From the NCBI RefSeq assembly GCF_008000755.1, contig NZ_CP041690.1:2233260-2297259 (forward strand): a stretch of DNA of 64,000 nucleotides, written 5' to 3'. Origin of the DNA: Youhaiella tibetensis (GTDB lineage: Bacteria > Pseudomonadota > Alphaproteobacteria > Rhizobiales > Devosiaceae). Shown here in pieces: positions 43,889 to 54,202 of this stretch. The notes beneath the pieces are model-generated. The model had not been told where the DNA came from. It searched no databases and was given only the letters and a program-made list of their open reading frames with translations. How positions within the stretch are numbered: the first letter of the stretch is position 1; each line of letters opens with the position of its first letter. The position numbers were made by a program, and so were the translations under genes.

Positions 43889-45334
43889 TTAGAACAGGCT
43901 TCCCGACGCCGTGTGGGCCCAGGAGGCGAGCGGCGAACCGAGCGTGAAGTAGTAGGTGACGATAAAGAAACCCGTCACCGCCATCACGGCAGCCAGTTCG
44001 CTTGGCACGCGCTCGAACTGGCGCACCGGTTCATCGAAATACATCGTCTTGATCACGCGCAGGTAATAGAAGGCGCTCACCGCCGATGCCAGCACGCCGA
44101 TGACGGCAAGCACGAAGAGCCTGGCCTCGATCGCCGCCAGGAACACGTGCCACTTGGCGAAGAACCCGGCGAGCGGCGGCAGGCCGATCAGCGAGAACAT
44201 CAGGATGGCGATGATCGCAGCGACGAAGGGACGGCGCTGGGCCAACCCAGCATAGTCGGAAATCTCCTCGACAGCCTCGCCATCGGCGCGAACCGAAAGC
44301 AGAGCCGCAAAGAGGCAGACAGTCATCACGATATAGATGGCCATGTAGATGGCGACGCCCTCCACACCCACCTGCGTCCCCGAGGAGAGGCCGACAAGGG
44401 CGAAGCCGATATGGCCGATCGAGGAATAGGCGATCAGTCGCTTCATGTTGCGCTGGCCGATGGCGGCAAACGCGGCGAGCACCATCGAGGCGATCGACAG
44501 GAAGATCACGATCTGCTGCCAATCCTGCGAGATTGGCGCGAAGCTTTCGATGACGAGGCGGATGAAGAGCGCCATGGCGGCGACCTTCGGCGCGGTCGCA
44601 AAGAACGCGGTTACCGGCGTCGGGGCGCCCTCATAGACGTCGGGCGTCCACATGTGGAACGGCACGGCCGAGATCTTGAAGGCGAGGCCGGCCAGCAGGA
44701 ACACCACGCCGAAGACGACGCCGATATTGCGTCCGCCCGAGGCAATGACCTGGGTGATCTGGTCGAGCTGAGTGTGGCCGGTGAAGCCATAGATCAGCGA
44801 GGCGCCATAGAGCAGCATGCCCGAGGACAGGGCACCAAGCACGAAATACTTGAGGCCCGCTTCAGTCGCCTTCTCGCTGTCACGCTTGATGGCAGCGACG
44901 ACGTAAAGCGCCAGGCTCTGCAGTTCGAGACCGACATAAAGGCTCATCAGGTCGTTGGCCGACACCATCATCATCATGCCGGCGGTCGCCAGCAGCACGA
45001 GGACCGGATACTCGAACTTGTCGAGCCCGTTCTCCTTGTTGGTGGAGAACGACAGGATCAGCGCGAAGGCCGAGCCGCCGAGCACCAGCACCTTCATGTA
45101 GCGGGCGAAGCCATCAAGGATGAAGCCGCCCGAGAAGATGATGCCGCCCACCGGCTGCAGGATGACGAGCGCCATCGCAACCAGCAGGACAAGGATCGCC
45201 AGCCACGAAAGCACGATCGTGTTGGGCTTCTTGGAGAAGACGCCGAGCAACAGCAGCACCAAGGCACCGGCCGCGACCAGCATTTCCGGGTAGGCCGGAG
45301 CGAGGGAAGCGAAGCTCGTGATATCGGAGGTCAT
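43889..45334 (-). CDS. nuoN: NADH-quinone oxidoreductase subunit N
   Basis: Antiporter-like proton channel of complex I, 481 residues, about 14 spans. The characteristic parts are the discontinuous helix and Lys/Glu residues: LYVGLELQSLALYV, FKISAVPFHMWTPDVYEGAPTPVTAF and YSSIGHIGFALVGL. It is the last nuo gene, ten bases downstream of nuoM and directly followed by birA. Confidence 0.97.
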   Translation of the reverse strand: MTSDITSFASLAPAYPEMLVAAGALVLLLLGVFSKKPNTIVLSWLAILVLLVAMALVILQPVGGIIFSGGFILDGFARYMKVLVLGGSAFALILSFSTNKENGLDKFEYPVLVLLATAGMMMMVSANDLMSLYVGLELQSLALYVVAAIKRDSEKATEAGLKYFVLGALSSGMLLYGASLIYGFTGHTQLDQITQVIASGGRNIGVVFGVVFLLAGLAFKISAVPFHMWTPDVYEGAPTPVTAFFATAPKVAAMALFIRLVIESFAPISQDWQQIVIFLSIASMVLAAFAAIGQRNMKRLIAYSSIGHIGFALVGLSSGTQVGVEGVAIYMAIYIVMTVCLFAALLSVRADGEAVEEISDYAGLAQRRPFVAAIIAILMFSLIGLPPLAGFFAKWHVFLAAIEARLFVLAVIGVLASAVSAFYYLRVIKTMYFDEPVRQFERVPSELAAVMAVTGFFIVTYYFTLGSPLASWAHTASGSLF

Positions 45335-45344
45335 CGAAAAGCCC

Positions 45345-46856
45345 CTAGTGCGCCGCTACGGCAGCGGGAACGTGCCCGACCGCGGCGGAAAAGTTCGTGA
45401 CAAGCAGGTCGACCGCCGTGCGGGTCGCATCCAGGATCGGTGCCGGATAGACACCGAAATAGATCGTCAGCACGGCCAGCGGGATCAGGATCGCCGCTTC
45501 ACGCCAGTTGAGATCCAGGATGCCCATCAGCGCTTCCTTGGTGAGCGCGCCGAAGACAACACGGCGATAGAGATAAAGCGCGTAGCAGGCCGACAGGATC
45601 ACGCCCGTGGTCGCAAACGCGGCAACCCAGGTGTTGATCTGGAACGTGCCCAGGAGCGTCAGGAATTCACCGATGAAGCCGGACGTGCCGGGCAGACCGA
45701 CATTGGCCATGGTGAAGATCATGAACACGAACGCATAACGCGGCATCCGCTCGACGAGACCGCCATAGGCGGAAATCTCGCGGGTGTGCATGCGGTCGTA
45801 GACGACGCCGACGATGAAGAAGAGCGCGCCCGAGACGATACCGTGCGAGATCATCTGGAAGATCGCGCCCTGAACGCCATAGACGTTGCCCGCGAAGATA
45901 CCCATGGTGACAAAGCCCATGTGCGCCACCGACGAATAAGCGATGAGCTTCTTCATGTCGGTCTGCACGAGCGCGATGAGCGAGGTCAGGATGATGGCCG
46001 CTACCGAGAGCACGAACACGAAGTTCGCGAACTGGGCGGAGGCATCGGGGAACATCGGCAGCGAGAAGCGCAGGAAGCCGTAGCCGCCAAGCTTGAGCAG
46101 GATGGCCGCCAGGATGACCGAGCCACCCGTCGGCGCCTCGACGTGCGCTTCAGGCAACCACCGGTGGAACGGCCACATCGGCATCTTGACCGCGAACGAG
46201 GCGAAGAACGCGATCCACAGCCAGGGCTGCACGCTCTTGTCGAACTTGAAGGTCAGGAGCTTGGCGATATCGAGCGTACCGGCCTGCCAGTAGATGGCCA
46301 TGATGGCCAGCAGCATCAGGACCGAGCCGACGAAGGTGTAGAAGAAGAACTTGTAGGCCGCCTGGATGCGACGGGCGCCGCCCCAGATGCCGATGATGAG
46401 GAACATCGGCAGCAGCGTGCCTTCGAAGAAGACGTAGAACATGGCGCCGTCGAGCGTCGAGAAGACGCCGAGCATGAGGGTCTCGAGCACCAGGAACACG
46501 ATCAGGTACTCGCGCACCCGGTTGTGCACCGAGTCCCAGCTCGCCAGCACGCACATCGGCATCAACAGGCCCGTGAGCGGGATGAAAAGCACCGAAATGC
46601 CGTCCACGCCCATACGGTACCCGATGCTCTCACCGATCCACGGCACGTTGACCACCATCTGGAACCCGGCATTGGCCGGGTCGAAGTGTGCCCAGACCAT
46701 CAGGGTCAGCACGAAGGTCACCAGCGTGGTGATCAGCGCTATCCAGCGTTGCGTATTGGCAGCCGCCTCATCGCGCCCCGGAAAGAAGAGCAGCAGCAGC
46801 GCCCCGACCAGCGGCAGGAATGTGACGATGGTCAGGATGGAGTTGTCGAACGTCAT
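45345..46856 (-). CDS. nuoM: NADH-quinone oxidoreductase subunit M
   Basis: Second large antiporter-like subunit of the complex I membrane arm, 503 residues. It shows [48 protein letters not shown] and [13 protein letters not shown], with the Glu in a transmembrane helix after YLIVFLVLE and the mid-membrane lysines needed for proton translocation. Its start overlaps the nuoL stop by four bases (ATGA). Confidence 0.97.
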   Translation of the reverse strand: MTFDNSILTIVTFLPLVGALLLLFFPGRDEAAANTQRWIALITTLVTFVLTLMVWAHFDPANAGFQMVVNVPWIGESIGYRMGVDGISVLFIPLTGLLMPMCVLASWDSVHNRVREYLIVFLVLETLMLGVFSTLDGAMFYVFFEGTLLPMFLIIGIWGGARRIQAAYKFFFYTFVGSVLMLLAIMAIYWQAGTLDIAKLLTFKFDKSVQPWLWIAFFASFAVKMPMWPFHRWLPEAHVEAPTGGSVILAAILLKLGGYGFLRFSLPMFPDASAQFANFVFVLSVAAIILTSLIALVQTDMKKLIAYSSVAHMGFVTMGIFAGNVYGVQGAIFQMISHGIVSGALFFIVGVVYDRMHTREISAYGGLVERMPRYAFVFMIFTMANVGLPGTSGFIGEFLTLLGTFQINTWVAAFATTGVILSACYALYLYRRVVFGALTKEALMGILDLNWREAAILIPLAVLTIYFGVYPAPILDATRTAVDLLVTNFSAAVGHVPAAVAAH

Positions 46857-48907
46857 CCGAGGAGCCCCCCACTCGCGATGGCCCAGGTCAGCAGGGCTGC
46901 GACCCCGATGAGCATCGCGAAGGCATAGTGATAGAGATAGCCGGACTGCAGCTTGACGACCCGTGCCGTCAGGTCCTTGACCCGGTTGCCAAGGCCTTCG
47001 ACGATGGTCTGGTCAACCAGCCAGTCATCGAAGCCGCGCCAGAGTGCGTTGCCGATCCAGCGGGCCGGACGCACGAAGATGAAGTCGTAGAGTTCGTCGA
47101 AGTACCACTTGTTCAGCAGGAACTGGTAGAGGCCGGGATTGGCCTTTGCCAGGTTCTGCGGAATGCGGGTATCGCGGATATACATCTGCCAGGCGGCCAC
47201 GAAGCCGATGATCATGGCGATGGTGGCCGACCACTTGACCCAGAGCGGGCTTTCGTGAGCCGCCTCGAGCGCATGCTCGTTCACCGCGATCGAGCCCTGG
47301 AAGAAGTGGGTGATATGCTCGGCGTGGCCGAAGAACATGTCGTAGAACACCACACCCGAGAACACGGCACCGATACCGAGAACGAAGAGCGGGATCAGCA
47401 TGACGCTCGGGCTCTCGTGAGCATGCTCGAAGGCGTCATGGCTGTCGTGGCTTTCGCCGTGGGCATCGGGCTCGACATGGGAGTGCTCGTCATGATCGTG
47501 CATCGGCGCACCGCGGCGAGGCTCGCCGTGAAAGGTCAGGTGAATGAGGCGCCACGAGTAGAAGCTCGTGAACATCGCCGCCACCACCAGCAGCCAGAAG
47601 GCCAGCGTGCCGACCGAACCGCCGACGCCATAAGACGCCTCGATGATCGAATCCTTGGAGAAGAAGCCGGCAAATCCAAGCGGCGTGCCGGGAATGCCGA
47701 CACCCGTCAGCGCCAGCGTGCCGATGATCATCATCCAGTAGGTGATCGGAATCTTGCGGGCGAGACCGCCCATGTTCCGCATGTCCTGCTCGTGATGCAT
47801 CGCATGGATGACCGAGCCAGCGCCCAGGAACAGCAGCGCCTTGAAGAAGGCGTGCGTGAACAGGTGGAACATGCCGGCCGAATAGACCCCTGCCCCAAGC
47901 GCCACGAACATGTAGCCGAGCTGCGAACAGGTCGAATAGGCGATGACGCGCTTGATGTCGTTCTGGACCAGTCCAACCGTCGCCGCAAAGAACGCGGTGA
48001 TGGCGCCGATCACGAGCACCACGGTCATGGCGACGGTGGAGAGCTCGAAGAGCGGCGAAAGACGGGCGACCATGAACACACCCGCCGTCACCATGGTGGC
48101 GGCATGGATGAGGGCCGAAACCGGCGTCGGGCCTTCCATAGCGTCCGGCAACCAGGTGTGGAGCAGGAACTGCGCCGACTTGCCCATGGCGCCAAGGAAC
48201 AGCAGCAGACAGACCACGGTCATGGCGTGGAAGTCCCACGACAGGAAGTGGAACCGCGCATCTTTGACGCTGTCGAGCGAGTGGAAAACCGTGTCGAAAT
48301 CAAGCGAGCCGATAACCGCAAAGGCCGCGAAGATGCCGAGCAGGAACCCGAAGTCACCGACACGGTTGACGACGAAGGCCTTCATGGCCGCGGCATTGGC
48401 GGACGGACGCGTATACCAGAAGCCGATCAGCAGGTAGGACGCCAGGCCCACGCCTTCCCAGCCGAAGAACATCTGCGCGAAGTTGTCGGCGGTCACCAGC
48501 ATGAGCATGGCGAAGGTGAAGAGCGAGAGGTAGGCGAAGAAGCGCGAGCGGTGCGGATCGTCGGCCATGTAGCCGATCGAATAGACGTGCACGAGGCTCG
48601 AAACCGTCGTCACCACGACCAGCATGATCGCGGTGAGCGTATCGACGCGCAGGACCCAGCGCAGATCGAGCGCACCGGACTGGATCCAGCGGAAGAGCTC
48701 CACCTTGGTCGCGGCGCCGTGCGCGGCAGCCTCTGCCTCGGCCCCGCCGCCAAAGGCGTAGGGAATGAAGACAGCCCAGGAGAGGAGCGCCGCGAGGATG
48801 AGCAGGCCCGTGGTGATGTATTCGGACACCTTGTGTCCGATCACCCGGCCCAGGAGACCCGCGATCAGTGCGCCGATCAGCGGCAGGAAGACGATGGCCT
48901 GGATCAT
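46853..48907 (-). CDS. nuoL: NADH-quinone oxidoreductase subunit L (His-rich loop)
   Basis: Distal antiporter subunit of complex I, 684 residues, with the long lateral amphipathic helix and extra C-terminal span of NuoL. Key segments are [41 protein letters not shown] and [18 protein letters not shown]. Unusual is a hydrophilic loop at about residues 469-499 with many His, Asp and Glu residues ([20 protein letters not shown]), between the later spans. A plausible metal-binding or pH-sensitive segment, or simply a variable loop. Confidence 0.97.
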   Translation of the reverse strand: MIQAIVFLPLIGALIAGLLGRVIGHKVSEYITTGLLILAALLSWAVFIPYAFGGGAEAEAAAHGAATKVELFRWIQSGALDLRWVLRVDTLTAIMLVVVTTVSSLVHVYSIGYMADDPHRSRFFAYLSLFTFAMLMLVTADNFAQMFFGWEGVGLASYLLIGFWYTRPSANAAAMKAFVVNRVGDFGFLLGIFAAFAVIGSLDFDTVFHSLDSVKDARFHFLSWDFHAMTVVCLLLFLGAMGKSAQFLLHTWLPDAMEGPTPVSALIHAATMVTAGVFMVARLSPLFELSTVAMTVVLVIGAITAFFAATVGLVQNDIKRVIAYSTCSQLGYMFVALGAGVYSAGMFHLFTHAFFKALLFLGAGSVIHAMHHEQDMRNMGGLARKIPITYWMMIIGTLALTGVGIPGTPLGFAGFFSKDSIIEASYGVGGSVGTLAFWLLVVAAMFTSFYSWRLIHLTFHGEPRRGAPMHDHDEHSHVEPDAHGESHDSHDAFEHAHESPSVMLIPLFVLGIGAVFSGVVFYDMFFGHAEHITHFFQGSIAVNEHALEAAHESPLWVKWSATIAMIIGFVAAWQMYIRDTRIPQNLAKANPGLYQFLLNKWYFDELYDFIFVRPARWIGNALWRGFDDWLVDQTIVEGLGNRVKDLTARVVKLQSGYLYHYAFAMLIGVAALLTWAIASGGLLG

Positions 48908-48914
48908 CGCAGGG

Positions 48915-49229
48915 TCAGCCCTTCATCACGTTGACATCGTCCACGGCGATCGAGCCGCGGTTACGATAGAAGATCACGAGGATCGCCAGGCCGATGGCGG
49001 CTTCCGCCGCCGCGACCGTCAGGATCAGCAGCGCGAAGACCTGGCCGGCGAGGTCGCCCAGGTGGGCCGAAAAGGCCACGAAGTTCAGGTTCACCGCCAG
49101 AAGGATCAATTCGATCGACATCAGGATGATGATGATGTTCTTGCGGTTGAGGAAAATCCCGAAAACGCCCAGCGTGAACAGGATGGCTCCGACGGTCAGG
49201 TAATGACCGAGCCCAATTGCGACTGCCAT
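48915..49229 (-). CDS. nuoK: NADH-quinone oxidoreductase subunit K
   Basis: Small three-span complex I subunit, 104 residues. The conserved membrane glutamates lie in [17 protein letters not shown] and in [15 protein letters not shown], both part of the proton path. The start at 49227-49229 ([14 protein letters not shown]) is typical; a longer in-frame extension lies within nuoJ and was rejected. One base separates it from nuoJ. Confidence 0.96.
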   Translation of the reverse strand: MAVAIGLGHYLTVGAILFTLGVFGIFLNRKNIIIILMSIELILLAVNLNFVAFSAHLGDLAGQVFALLILTVAAAEAAIGLAILVIFYRNRGSIAVDDVNVMKG

Positions 49230-49230
49230 T

Positions 49231-49842
49231 TTAGCCCTCCAGTCCCTGACCTGTCTTGACGCTGACGACCTTGATCGAGTCCTTGCCGCGCGCGACCTGC
49301 TTGGCGATGTTCTGCCGCTTGGCCTGCGTGCGGTGGCGCAGGGTGAGCACGATGGCGCCAACCATGGCGACCAGCAGCACGGCACCTGCCGCCTGGAAGA
49401 GGAACACGTAGCGGGTGTAGATCACCTGCCCGAGCGCACGGGTATTGTCGATGGTGGCATCGATCGGCACCACGCTCTGCCCAACCACGTCGGGCGAGAT
49501 GAAGAACGTACCGGCCAGCAGCAGCAACTCAAGCAGGAAGATGATGCCGACGACCGCGGCGATGGGCGCGTATTGCAGCATGCCCTGGCGCATCTCGGCG
49601 AAATCGACATCGAGCATCATGACGACGAAGAGGAACAGCACCGCCACCGCACCGACATAGACGACGATGAGGATCAGCGCGAGGAACTCCGCACCGGCCA
49701 GCATGAACAGACCCGCAGCGTTCACGAACGTGAGGATCAGGAACAGCACCGAGTGCACGGGGTTTCGCGAGAAGATCACCATGGCGGCGGACGCCACCGC
49801 GATGATCGCGAAGATGTAGAAGAAGAAAAGCGGCAGGGTCAT
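49231..49842 (-). CDS. nuoJ: NADH-quinone oxidoreductase subunit J
   Basis: Five-span subunit of the complex I membrane arm, 203 residues. The third span region [25 protein letters not shown] contains the pi-bulge Tyr-Val-Gly-Ala motif implicated in coupling. The hydrophilic C-terminus ([23 protein letters not shown]) resembles other alphaproteobacterial NuoJ. It follows nuoI after 15 bases. Confidence 0.96.
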   Translation of the reverse strand: MTLPLFFFYIFAIIAVASAAMVIFSRNPVHSVLFLILTFVNAAGLFMLAGAEFLALILIVVYVGAVAVLFLFVVMMLDVDFAEMRQGMLQYAPIAAVVGIIFLLELLLLAGTFFISPDVVGQSVVPIDATIDNTRALGQVIYTRYVFLFQAAGAVLLVAMVGAIVLTLRHRTQAKRQNIAKQVARGKDSIKVVSVKTGQGLEG

Positions 49843-49857
49843 ATTATGGTCCTGTCC

Positions 49858-50340
49858 TTACCGGTAGGGCGCGTCGAGCGCGATGTTGCGCGCGATCTCG
49901 CGCTCCCAGCGATCCCCGTTGGCGAGGAGTTTTTCCTTGCTGAAGTAAAGCTCTTCACGGGTTTCGGTGGCGAACTCGAAGTTCGGGCCTTCCACGATCG
50001 CATCCACCGGGCACGCTTCCTGGCAGAAGCCGCAATAGATGCACTTCACCATGTCGATGTCGTAGCGCACCGTGCGGCGCGTGCCGTCGTTCTGGCGCGG
50101 ACCGGCCTCGATGGTGATGGCCTGGGCCGGACAGATCGCTTCACAGAGCTTGCAGGCGATGCAGCGCTCTTCCCCATTGGGGTAGCGGCGCAGCGCGTGT
50201 TCGCCGCGGAAGCGCGGGCTCACGTGCCCCTTCTCGAAGGGATAGTTGATGGTGGGCTTGGGGCTGAAGAAGTAGCGCATCGACAAGGCAAAGGCCGACA
50301 CGAACTCCTTGAGCAGCAGCGAATTCAGGAACTGGCGCAT
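49858..50340 (-). CDS. nuoI: NADH-quinone oxidoreductase subunit I
   Basis: Ferredoxin-like subunit with two 4Fe-4S clusters (N6a, N6b). The 160 residues carry [12 protein letters not shown] (Cys60, 63, 66, 70) and [12 protein letters not shown] (Cys100, 103, 106, 110). The N-terminal amphipathic part ([21 protein letters not shown]) anchors it to the membrane arm. The start at 50338-50340 lies immediately after the nuoH stop region (one-base gap), so translation is probably coupled. Confidence 0.97.
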   Translation of the reverse strand: MRQFLNSLLLKEFVSAFALSMRYFFSPKPTINYPFEKGHVSPRFRGEHALRRYPNGEERCIACKLCEAICPAQAITIEAGPRQNDGTRRTVRYDIDMVKCIYCGFCQEACPVDAIVEGPNFEFATETREELYFSKEKLLANGDRWEREIARNIALDAPYR

Positions 50341-50341
50341 A

Positions 50342-51439
50342 TCAGGCCACTCCTCCATGCCAGCCCCAGCCGGTGAGCTGGAGAACGAAGGCGACGACGA
50401 TGATCATCGCCAGGGAAATGGGCAGGAACACCTTCCAGCCGAGCCGCATGAGCTGGTCGTAGCGGTAACGGGGGACGAAGGCCTTGACCATGGCGAACAT
50501 GAAGAACACCAGGCAGAGCTTGATGACGAACCAGACCACGCCGGGGATCCAGGTGAACGGCGGCAGCTCGATGGGCGAAGACCAGCCTCCAAGGAAGAGG
50601 ATCGTCGTCATGGCGCACATCAGGATGATCGAGACGTACTCGCCCAGCATGAACATCACGTAGGGCGTGGACGAATACTCGACCATGAAGCCGGCCACGA
50701 GCTCGGACTCGCCTTCCGGCAGGTCGAACGGCGGGCGGTTCGTCTCGGCAAGCGCCGAGATGAAGAAGATGATGAACATCGGGAAGAGCGGCAGCCAGAA
50801 CCAGTTGAGGAAGCTGAGCCACGGCACGCCGAGCATATGGGCCAAGCCCATTTCGCGCTGCGCGATCACGATATCGGTGAGGTTGAGCGAGCCCACGCAA
50901 AGCAGCACGGTGACGATCACGAAGCCGATCGAGACTTCGTAGGACACCATCTGCGCCGCCGAGCGCAGGGCACCGAGGAAAGCGTACTTCGAGTTCGAAG
51001 CCCAGCCGCCCATGATGATGCCGTAAACGCCGAGCGATGAGATCGCCAGGATGTAGAGGATGCCGACATTGATATCGGCCATGGCCCAGCCCTGGTCGAG
51101 CGGGATCACCGCCCAGGCCGAGAGCGCCAGCAGCACGGTGACGAACGGCGCCAGCAGGAACGGCACCTTGTCCGCGCCGGCAGGGACCATCGGTTCCTTG
51201 AAGACGAACTTCAGAAGGTCGGCAAAGCTCTGGAGCAGGCCGAACGCACCCACCACGTTGGGGCCGCGACGGATCTGGACCGCGGCCCAGACCTTGCGGT
51301 CCGCCAGAAGGATGAAGGCGGTGAAGACCAAGAGCGCAACGAGCAGCAGCAGCGCCTTGTAGATGAAACCAACCGTGTCACCCCAACCCAGGATGGGGAT
51401 GCCGAGCAGGTAGTTCAGCGCTGAAACAACGAAGTCCAT
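50342..51439 (-). CDS. nuoH: NADH-quinone oxidoreductase subunit H
   Basis: Membrane subunit at the junction with the peripheral arm that forms much of the quinone cavity; 365 residues, eight spans. Conserved segments are [62 protein letters not shown] and [21 protein letters not shown], whose acidic residues belong to the E-channel. It sits between nuoG and nuoI as in most nuo operons. Confidence 0.97.
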   Translation of the reverse strand: MDFVVSALNYLLGIPILGWGDTVGFIYKALLLLVALLVFTAFILLADRKVWAAVQIRRGPNVVGAFGLLQSFADLLKFVFKEPMVPAGADKVPFLLAPFVTVLLALSAWAVIPLDQGWAMADINVGILYILAISSLGVYGIIMGGWASNSKYAFLGALRSAAQMVSYEVSIGFVIVTVLLCVGSLNLTDIVIAQREMGLAHMLGVPWLSFLNWFWLPLFPMFIIFFISALAETNRPPFDLPEGESELVAGFMVEYSSTPYVMFMLGEYVSIILMCAMTTILFLGGWSSPIELPPFTWIPGVVWFVIKLCLVFFMFAMVKAFVPRYRYDQLMRLGWKVFLPISLAMIIVVAFVLQLTGWGWHGGVA

Positions 51440-51448
51440 AGTGCTTCC

Positions 51449-53557
51449 CTATTCCGCCGCCTGCTTGAGACCGGCGGCCATCTGGGCGCATTCGCCCATC
51501 ACGGCCGAGGCCCGCGCAATCGGATTTGTAAGATAGAACTCGGTGACCGGCGAAGCGAACTTGGCCGCCTTGGTCTTGACGCCGGCCTTGGCCAGCTTCC
51601 TGACGTCCTCGACGCTGCCCGCAAGGATCTGGTCGATCCGCGCCAGATGCGGATACTGCGCGTAGATCGCGGCCCGCAGCTGGTTGAGCGAGTTGAACGG
51701 CAGCGGCTGCCCGAGAACGGCGGAGAGCGCGCGAATGATGGCCCAGTCTTCCTTGGCCTCGCCCGGCGGGAAGATTGCGCGCGCCGTCATCTGCACGCGT
51801 CCTTCCGTATTGACGTAGGTACCGCTCTTTTCGGTGTAGGTCGCAGCCGGCAGGATGACGTCGGCGCGGTGAGCACCGGCATCGCCATGCGTGCCGATAT
51901 AGACCACGAATGCCTTGCCCATGGCCGCCATGTCGTATTCGTCGGCGCCGAGCAGGAACATAACGTCGAGCTCGCCCTTGCCCGCCAGACCGATCTGGTC
52001 GGCCGAGCAGACGCCCCCGTCATGCGGCACGAAACCGATATCGAGGCCACCGACGCGGCTCGCCGCGTTGTGGAGCAGCGCAAATCCGTTCCAGCCTTCG
52101 GCAAGCGCCTCGCCGGAGGTGGCGAGTTTGGAGGCGAGCGCGATCACGTCGCGGCCCGGCTGCTTGCCGAGCTTGGCGTGCGAAACAGCGCCCTCGCCGA
52201 CGATGATGAGAGGCTTGCTGGCCTTCTTGAGAACCTCGGCAAAAGCACCCTTCCCTGCGGCAAGATCGGCCAGGCTTTCATAGCCTTCGCCCAGGTAGTC
52301 GTAGGGGTAGGTGAGGTCTGCCTGCTCGCCGATGACGGCAATCGGGCTGCCCTTGGTCCGCCAGTTCTTGCGAATACGCGCGTTGAGGACCGAAGCCTCG
52401 CGGCGCGGGTTCGAACCGATGATGAGAATGGCGTCGGCTTCTTCGATGCCCGCAATGGTCGGGTTGAAGATGTAGGCCGAACGCGGCATCGAGGGATCGA
52501 TGCCCGACATGGCCGGACGCACGTCGGTGTTGCCCGAGCCGAGCGAAGCCAGCAGCGCCTTGAGCGCATACATCTCTTCGACCGCGGCAAGGTCGCCGGC
52601 GATGGCGCCGATGCGGTTGCCGCCCGACTTCTTGACCTGGGCAGCGATGGCAGCGAAAGCCTCTTCCCAGGACGCAGCCTTGAGCTTGCCGCCCTTGCGG
52701 ACATAGGGGCGATCCAGACGCTGGGACTTGAGGCCATCCCAGACGAACCGGGTCTTGTCCGAAATCCACTCTTCGTTGATCGCCTCGTTGATGCGCGGCA
52801 GGATGCGCATCACTTCGCGGCCACGGCTGTCCACACGGATATTGGAGCCCACCGCATCCATCACATCGATGGATTCGGTCTTGGTCAGCTCCCACGGACG
52901 CCCGTGGAACGCGTAGGGCTTGGAAGTCAGCGCGCCGACCGGGCACAGGTCGATGACGTTGCCCTGCAGTTCGCTCGACAGCGCACGCTCCAGATAGCTG
53001 GTGATCTCGGCATCCTCGCCGCGACCGATCAGGCCCATCTCGGAAATGCCGGCCACTTCCGTAGTGAAACGGACGCAGCGCGTGCAGTGAATGCAGCGGT
53101 TCATCGAAGTCTTGACCAGTGGGCCAAGATACTTGTCTTCGACGGCGCGCTTGTTCTCGTGGAAGCGGCTCTTGTCCACGCCATAAGCCATGGCCTGGTC
53201 CTGGAGGTCGCACTCACCGCCCTGGTCGCAGATCGGGCAATCGAGCGGATGGTTGATGAGCAGGAACTCCATCACCCCTTCGCGCGCCTTCTTGACCATC
53301 GGCGTGTTGGTGAACATCTCGGGCGGCTCGCCATTCGGGCCAGGACGCAGGTCCTTGACCGACATGGCGCACGATGCCTGCGGCTTGGGCGGACCGCCCT
53401 TCACCTCGACCAGGCACATGCGGCAGTTGCCCGCCACCGAAAGGCGCTCGTGATAGCAGAAGCGCGGAATCTCGGCGCCAGCAGCCTCAGCGGCTTGCAT
53501 CAGCGTGAAATAGTCCGGAACCTCAATGAGTTGGCCGTCGACCTTAATGCTTGTCAT
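51449..53557 (-). CDS. nuoG: NADH-quinone oxidoreductase subunit G
   Basis: Largest peripheral subunit, 702 residues. The N-terminal ferredoxin domain has 2Fe-2S ligands Cys34, 45, 48 and 63 (FCYHERLSVAGNCRMCLVEV). A His-Cys 4Fe-4S site follows in HPLDCPICDQGGECDLQDQ and another in CIHCTRCVRF; the rest is a molybdopterin-oxidoreductase-like domain without cofactor. The start at 53555-53557 (MTSIKVDG) was preferred over one seven codons upstream. It is preceded by two non-nuo genes at four-base spacings. Confidence 0.96.
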   Translation of the reverse strand: MTSIKVDGQLIEVPDYFTLMQAAEAAGAEIPRFCYHERLSVAGNCRMCLVEVKGGPPKPQASCAMSVKDLRPGPNGEPPEMFTNTPMVKKAREGVMEFLLINHPLDCPICDQGGECDLQDQAMAYGVDKSRFHENKRAVEDKYLGPLVKTSMNRCIHCTRCVRFTTEVAGISEMGLIGRGEDAEITSYLERALSSELQGNVIDLCPVGALTSKPYAFHGRPWELTKTESIDVMDAVGSNIRVDSRGREVMRILPRINEAINEEWISDKTRFVWDGLKSQRLDRPYVRKGGKLKAASWEEAFAAIAAQVKKSGGNRIGAIAGDLAAVEEMYALKALLASLGSGNTDVRPAMSGIDPSMPRSAYIFNPTIAGIEEADAILIIGSNPRREASVLNARIRKNWRTKGSPIAVIGEQADLTYPYDYLGEGYESLADLAAGKGAFAEVLKKASKPLIIVGEGAVSHAKLGKQPGRDVIALASKLATSGEALAEGWNGFALLHNAASRVGGLDIGFVPHDGGVCSADQIGLAGKGELDVMFLLGADEYDMAAMGKAFVVYIGTHGDAGAHRADVILPAATYTEKSGTYVNTEGRVQMTARAIFPPGEAKEDWAIIRALSAVLGQPLPFNSLNQLRAAIYAQYPHLARIDQILAGSVEDVRKLAKAGVKTKAAKFASPVTEFYLTNPIARASAVMGECAQMAAGLKQAAE

Positions 53558-53561
53558 CTGA

Positions 53562-53828
53562 CTACCTGCCGCCTCCAAAGTTCACGGAGCGTACGAAAAA
53601 GGCCAGGGCGTTCCCCGGCGTCCGCAACAGGCGCGCAAACGGCCCGCTGCCGGAAATGGCGTAAAGTCCCGCAACGATCGCGATGCCGGCGGTCCACCAG
53701 GCATTGCTCGCATCATTGGGGAGCACGGCGAAGAAACCGATGGCGGCGAGCACCAGCCAGACAATGCCCGTGCAGACATTGTCGAGCCCTCGCTCCATGA
53801 TTTCCGCCTCGGATTTGCTGCGTCCCAT
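53562..53828 (-). CDS. Small two-span membrane protein within the nuo operon
   Basis: An 88-residue protein not recognised as any named subunit. After a charged N-terminus (MGRSKSEAEIMERGLDN) two hydrophobic spans follow (about residues 20-38 and 45-60, NVCTGIVWLVLAAIGFFAVLP and AWWTAGIAIVAGLYAI), then a basic tail. It is four bases from nuoG downstream and four bases from the pentapeptide gene upstream, so it must be on the nuo transcript. An accessory or assembly role in complex I is possible; no motif supports it directly. Confidence 0.7.
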   Translation of the reverse strand: MGRSKSEAEIMERGLDNVCTGIVWLVLAAIGFFAVLPNDASNAWWTAGIAIVAGLYAISGSGPFARLLRTPGNALAFFVRSVNFGGGR

Positions 53829-53832
53829 CGTC

Positions 53833-54198
53833 CTAGTCCGCCTTGCGCGCGTTGTAGGCTGCAAAGAGCTCGGTGATCAGCACGCCATCGATGCGTGCGC
53901 CATCGAGCAGGCAATCCTCGATCGACAGCGCCGAAAGATTGGCGTCGGTGATCTTCGAGTTCGACATGTTGGCGTTGTTGATCTTGAGATTGCTCAGATT
54001 GACGTCATTGACGCGCAGGTTGCTCACGTTGGCGTTGTCGATAACGGCATTGGAGAAGTTGATGCCGACAAACTGCGTCGCCGAGAGATTGACGTTGTTG
54101 AAGTGGCTGTTGGAAACGTTCACGTCATCGAACGTCGAATTGGTGACGACACTCTCCGTGACCTGCAGCCGCTCGCGCTTCTGATGCACCTCGATCAT
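53833..54198 (-). CDS. Pentapeptide-repeat protein within the nuo operon
   Basis: A 121-residue protein in which residues 17-105 are tandem five-residue units with Asn, Asp, Ser and a central hydrophobic residue (for example FNNVNLSATQ, NANVSNLRVND, NLKINNANMSN), the signature of a right-handed beta-helix with about four coils. Such proteins are often inhibitors or scaffolds (MfpA/Qnr-type mimic DNA), but this one has more Asn than the usual A(D/N)LxX. The gene is four bases after nuoF and four before the small membrane gene. Function unknown; cytosolic as no signal peptide is seen. Confidence 0.85.
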   Translation of the reverse strand: MIEVHQKRERLQVTESVVTNSTFDDVNVSNSHFNNVNLSATQFVGINFSNAVIDNANVSNLRVNDVNLSNLKINNANMSNSKITDANLSALSIEDCLLDGARIDGVLITELFAAYNARKAD

Positions 54199-54202
54199 CG
54201 CC

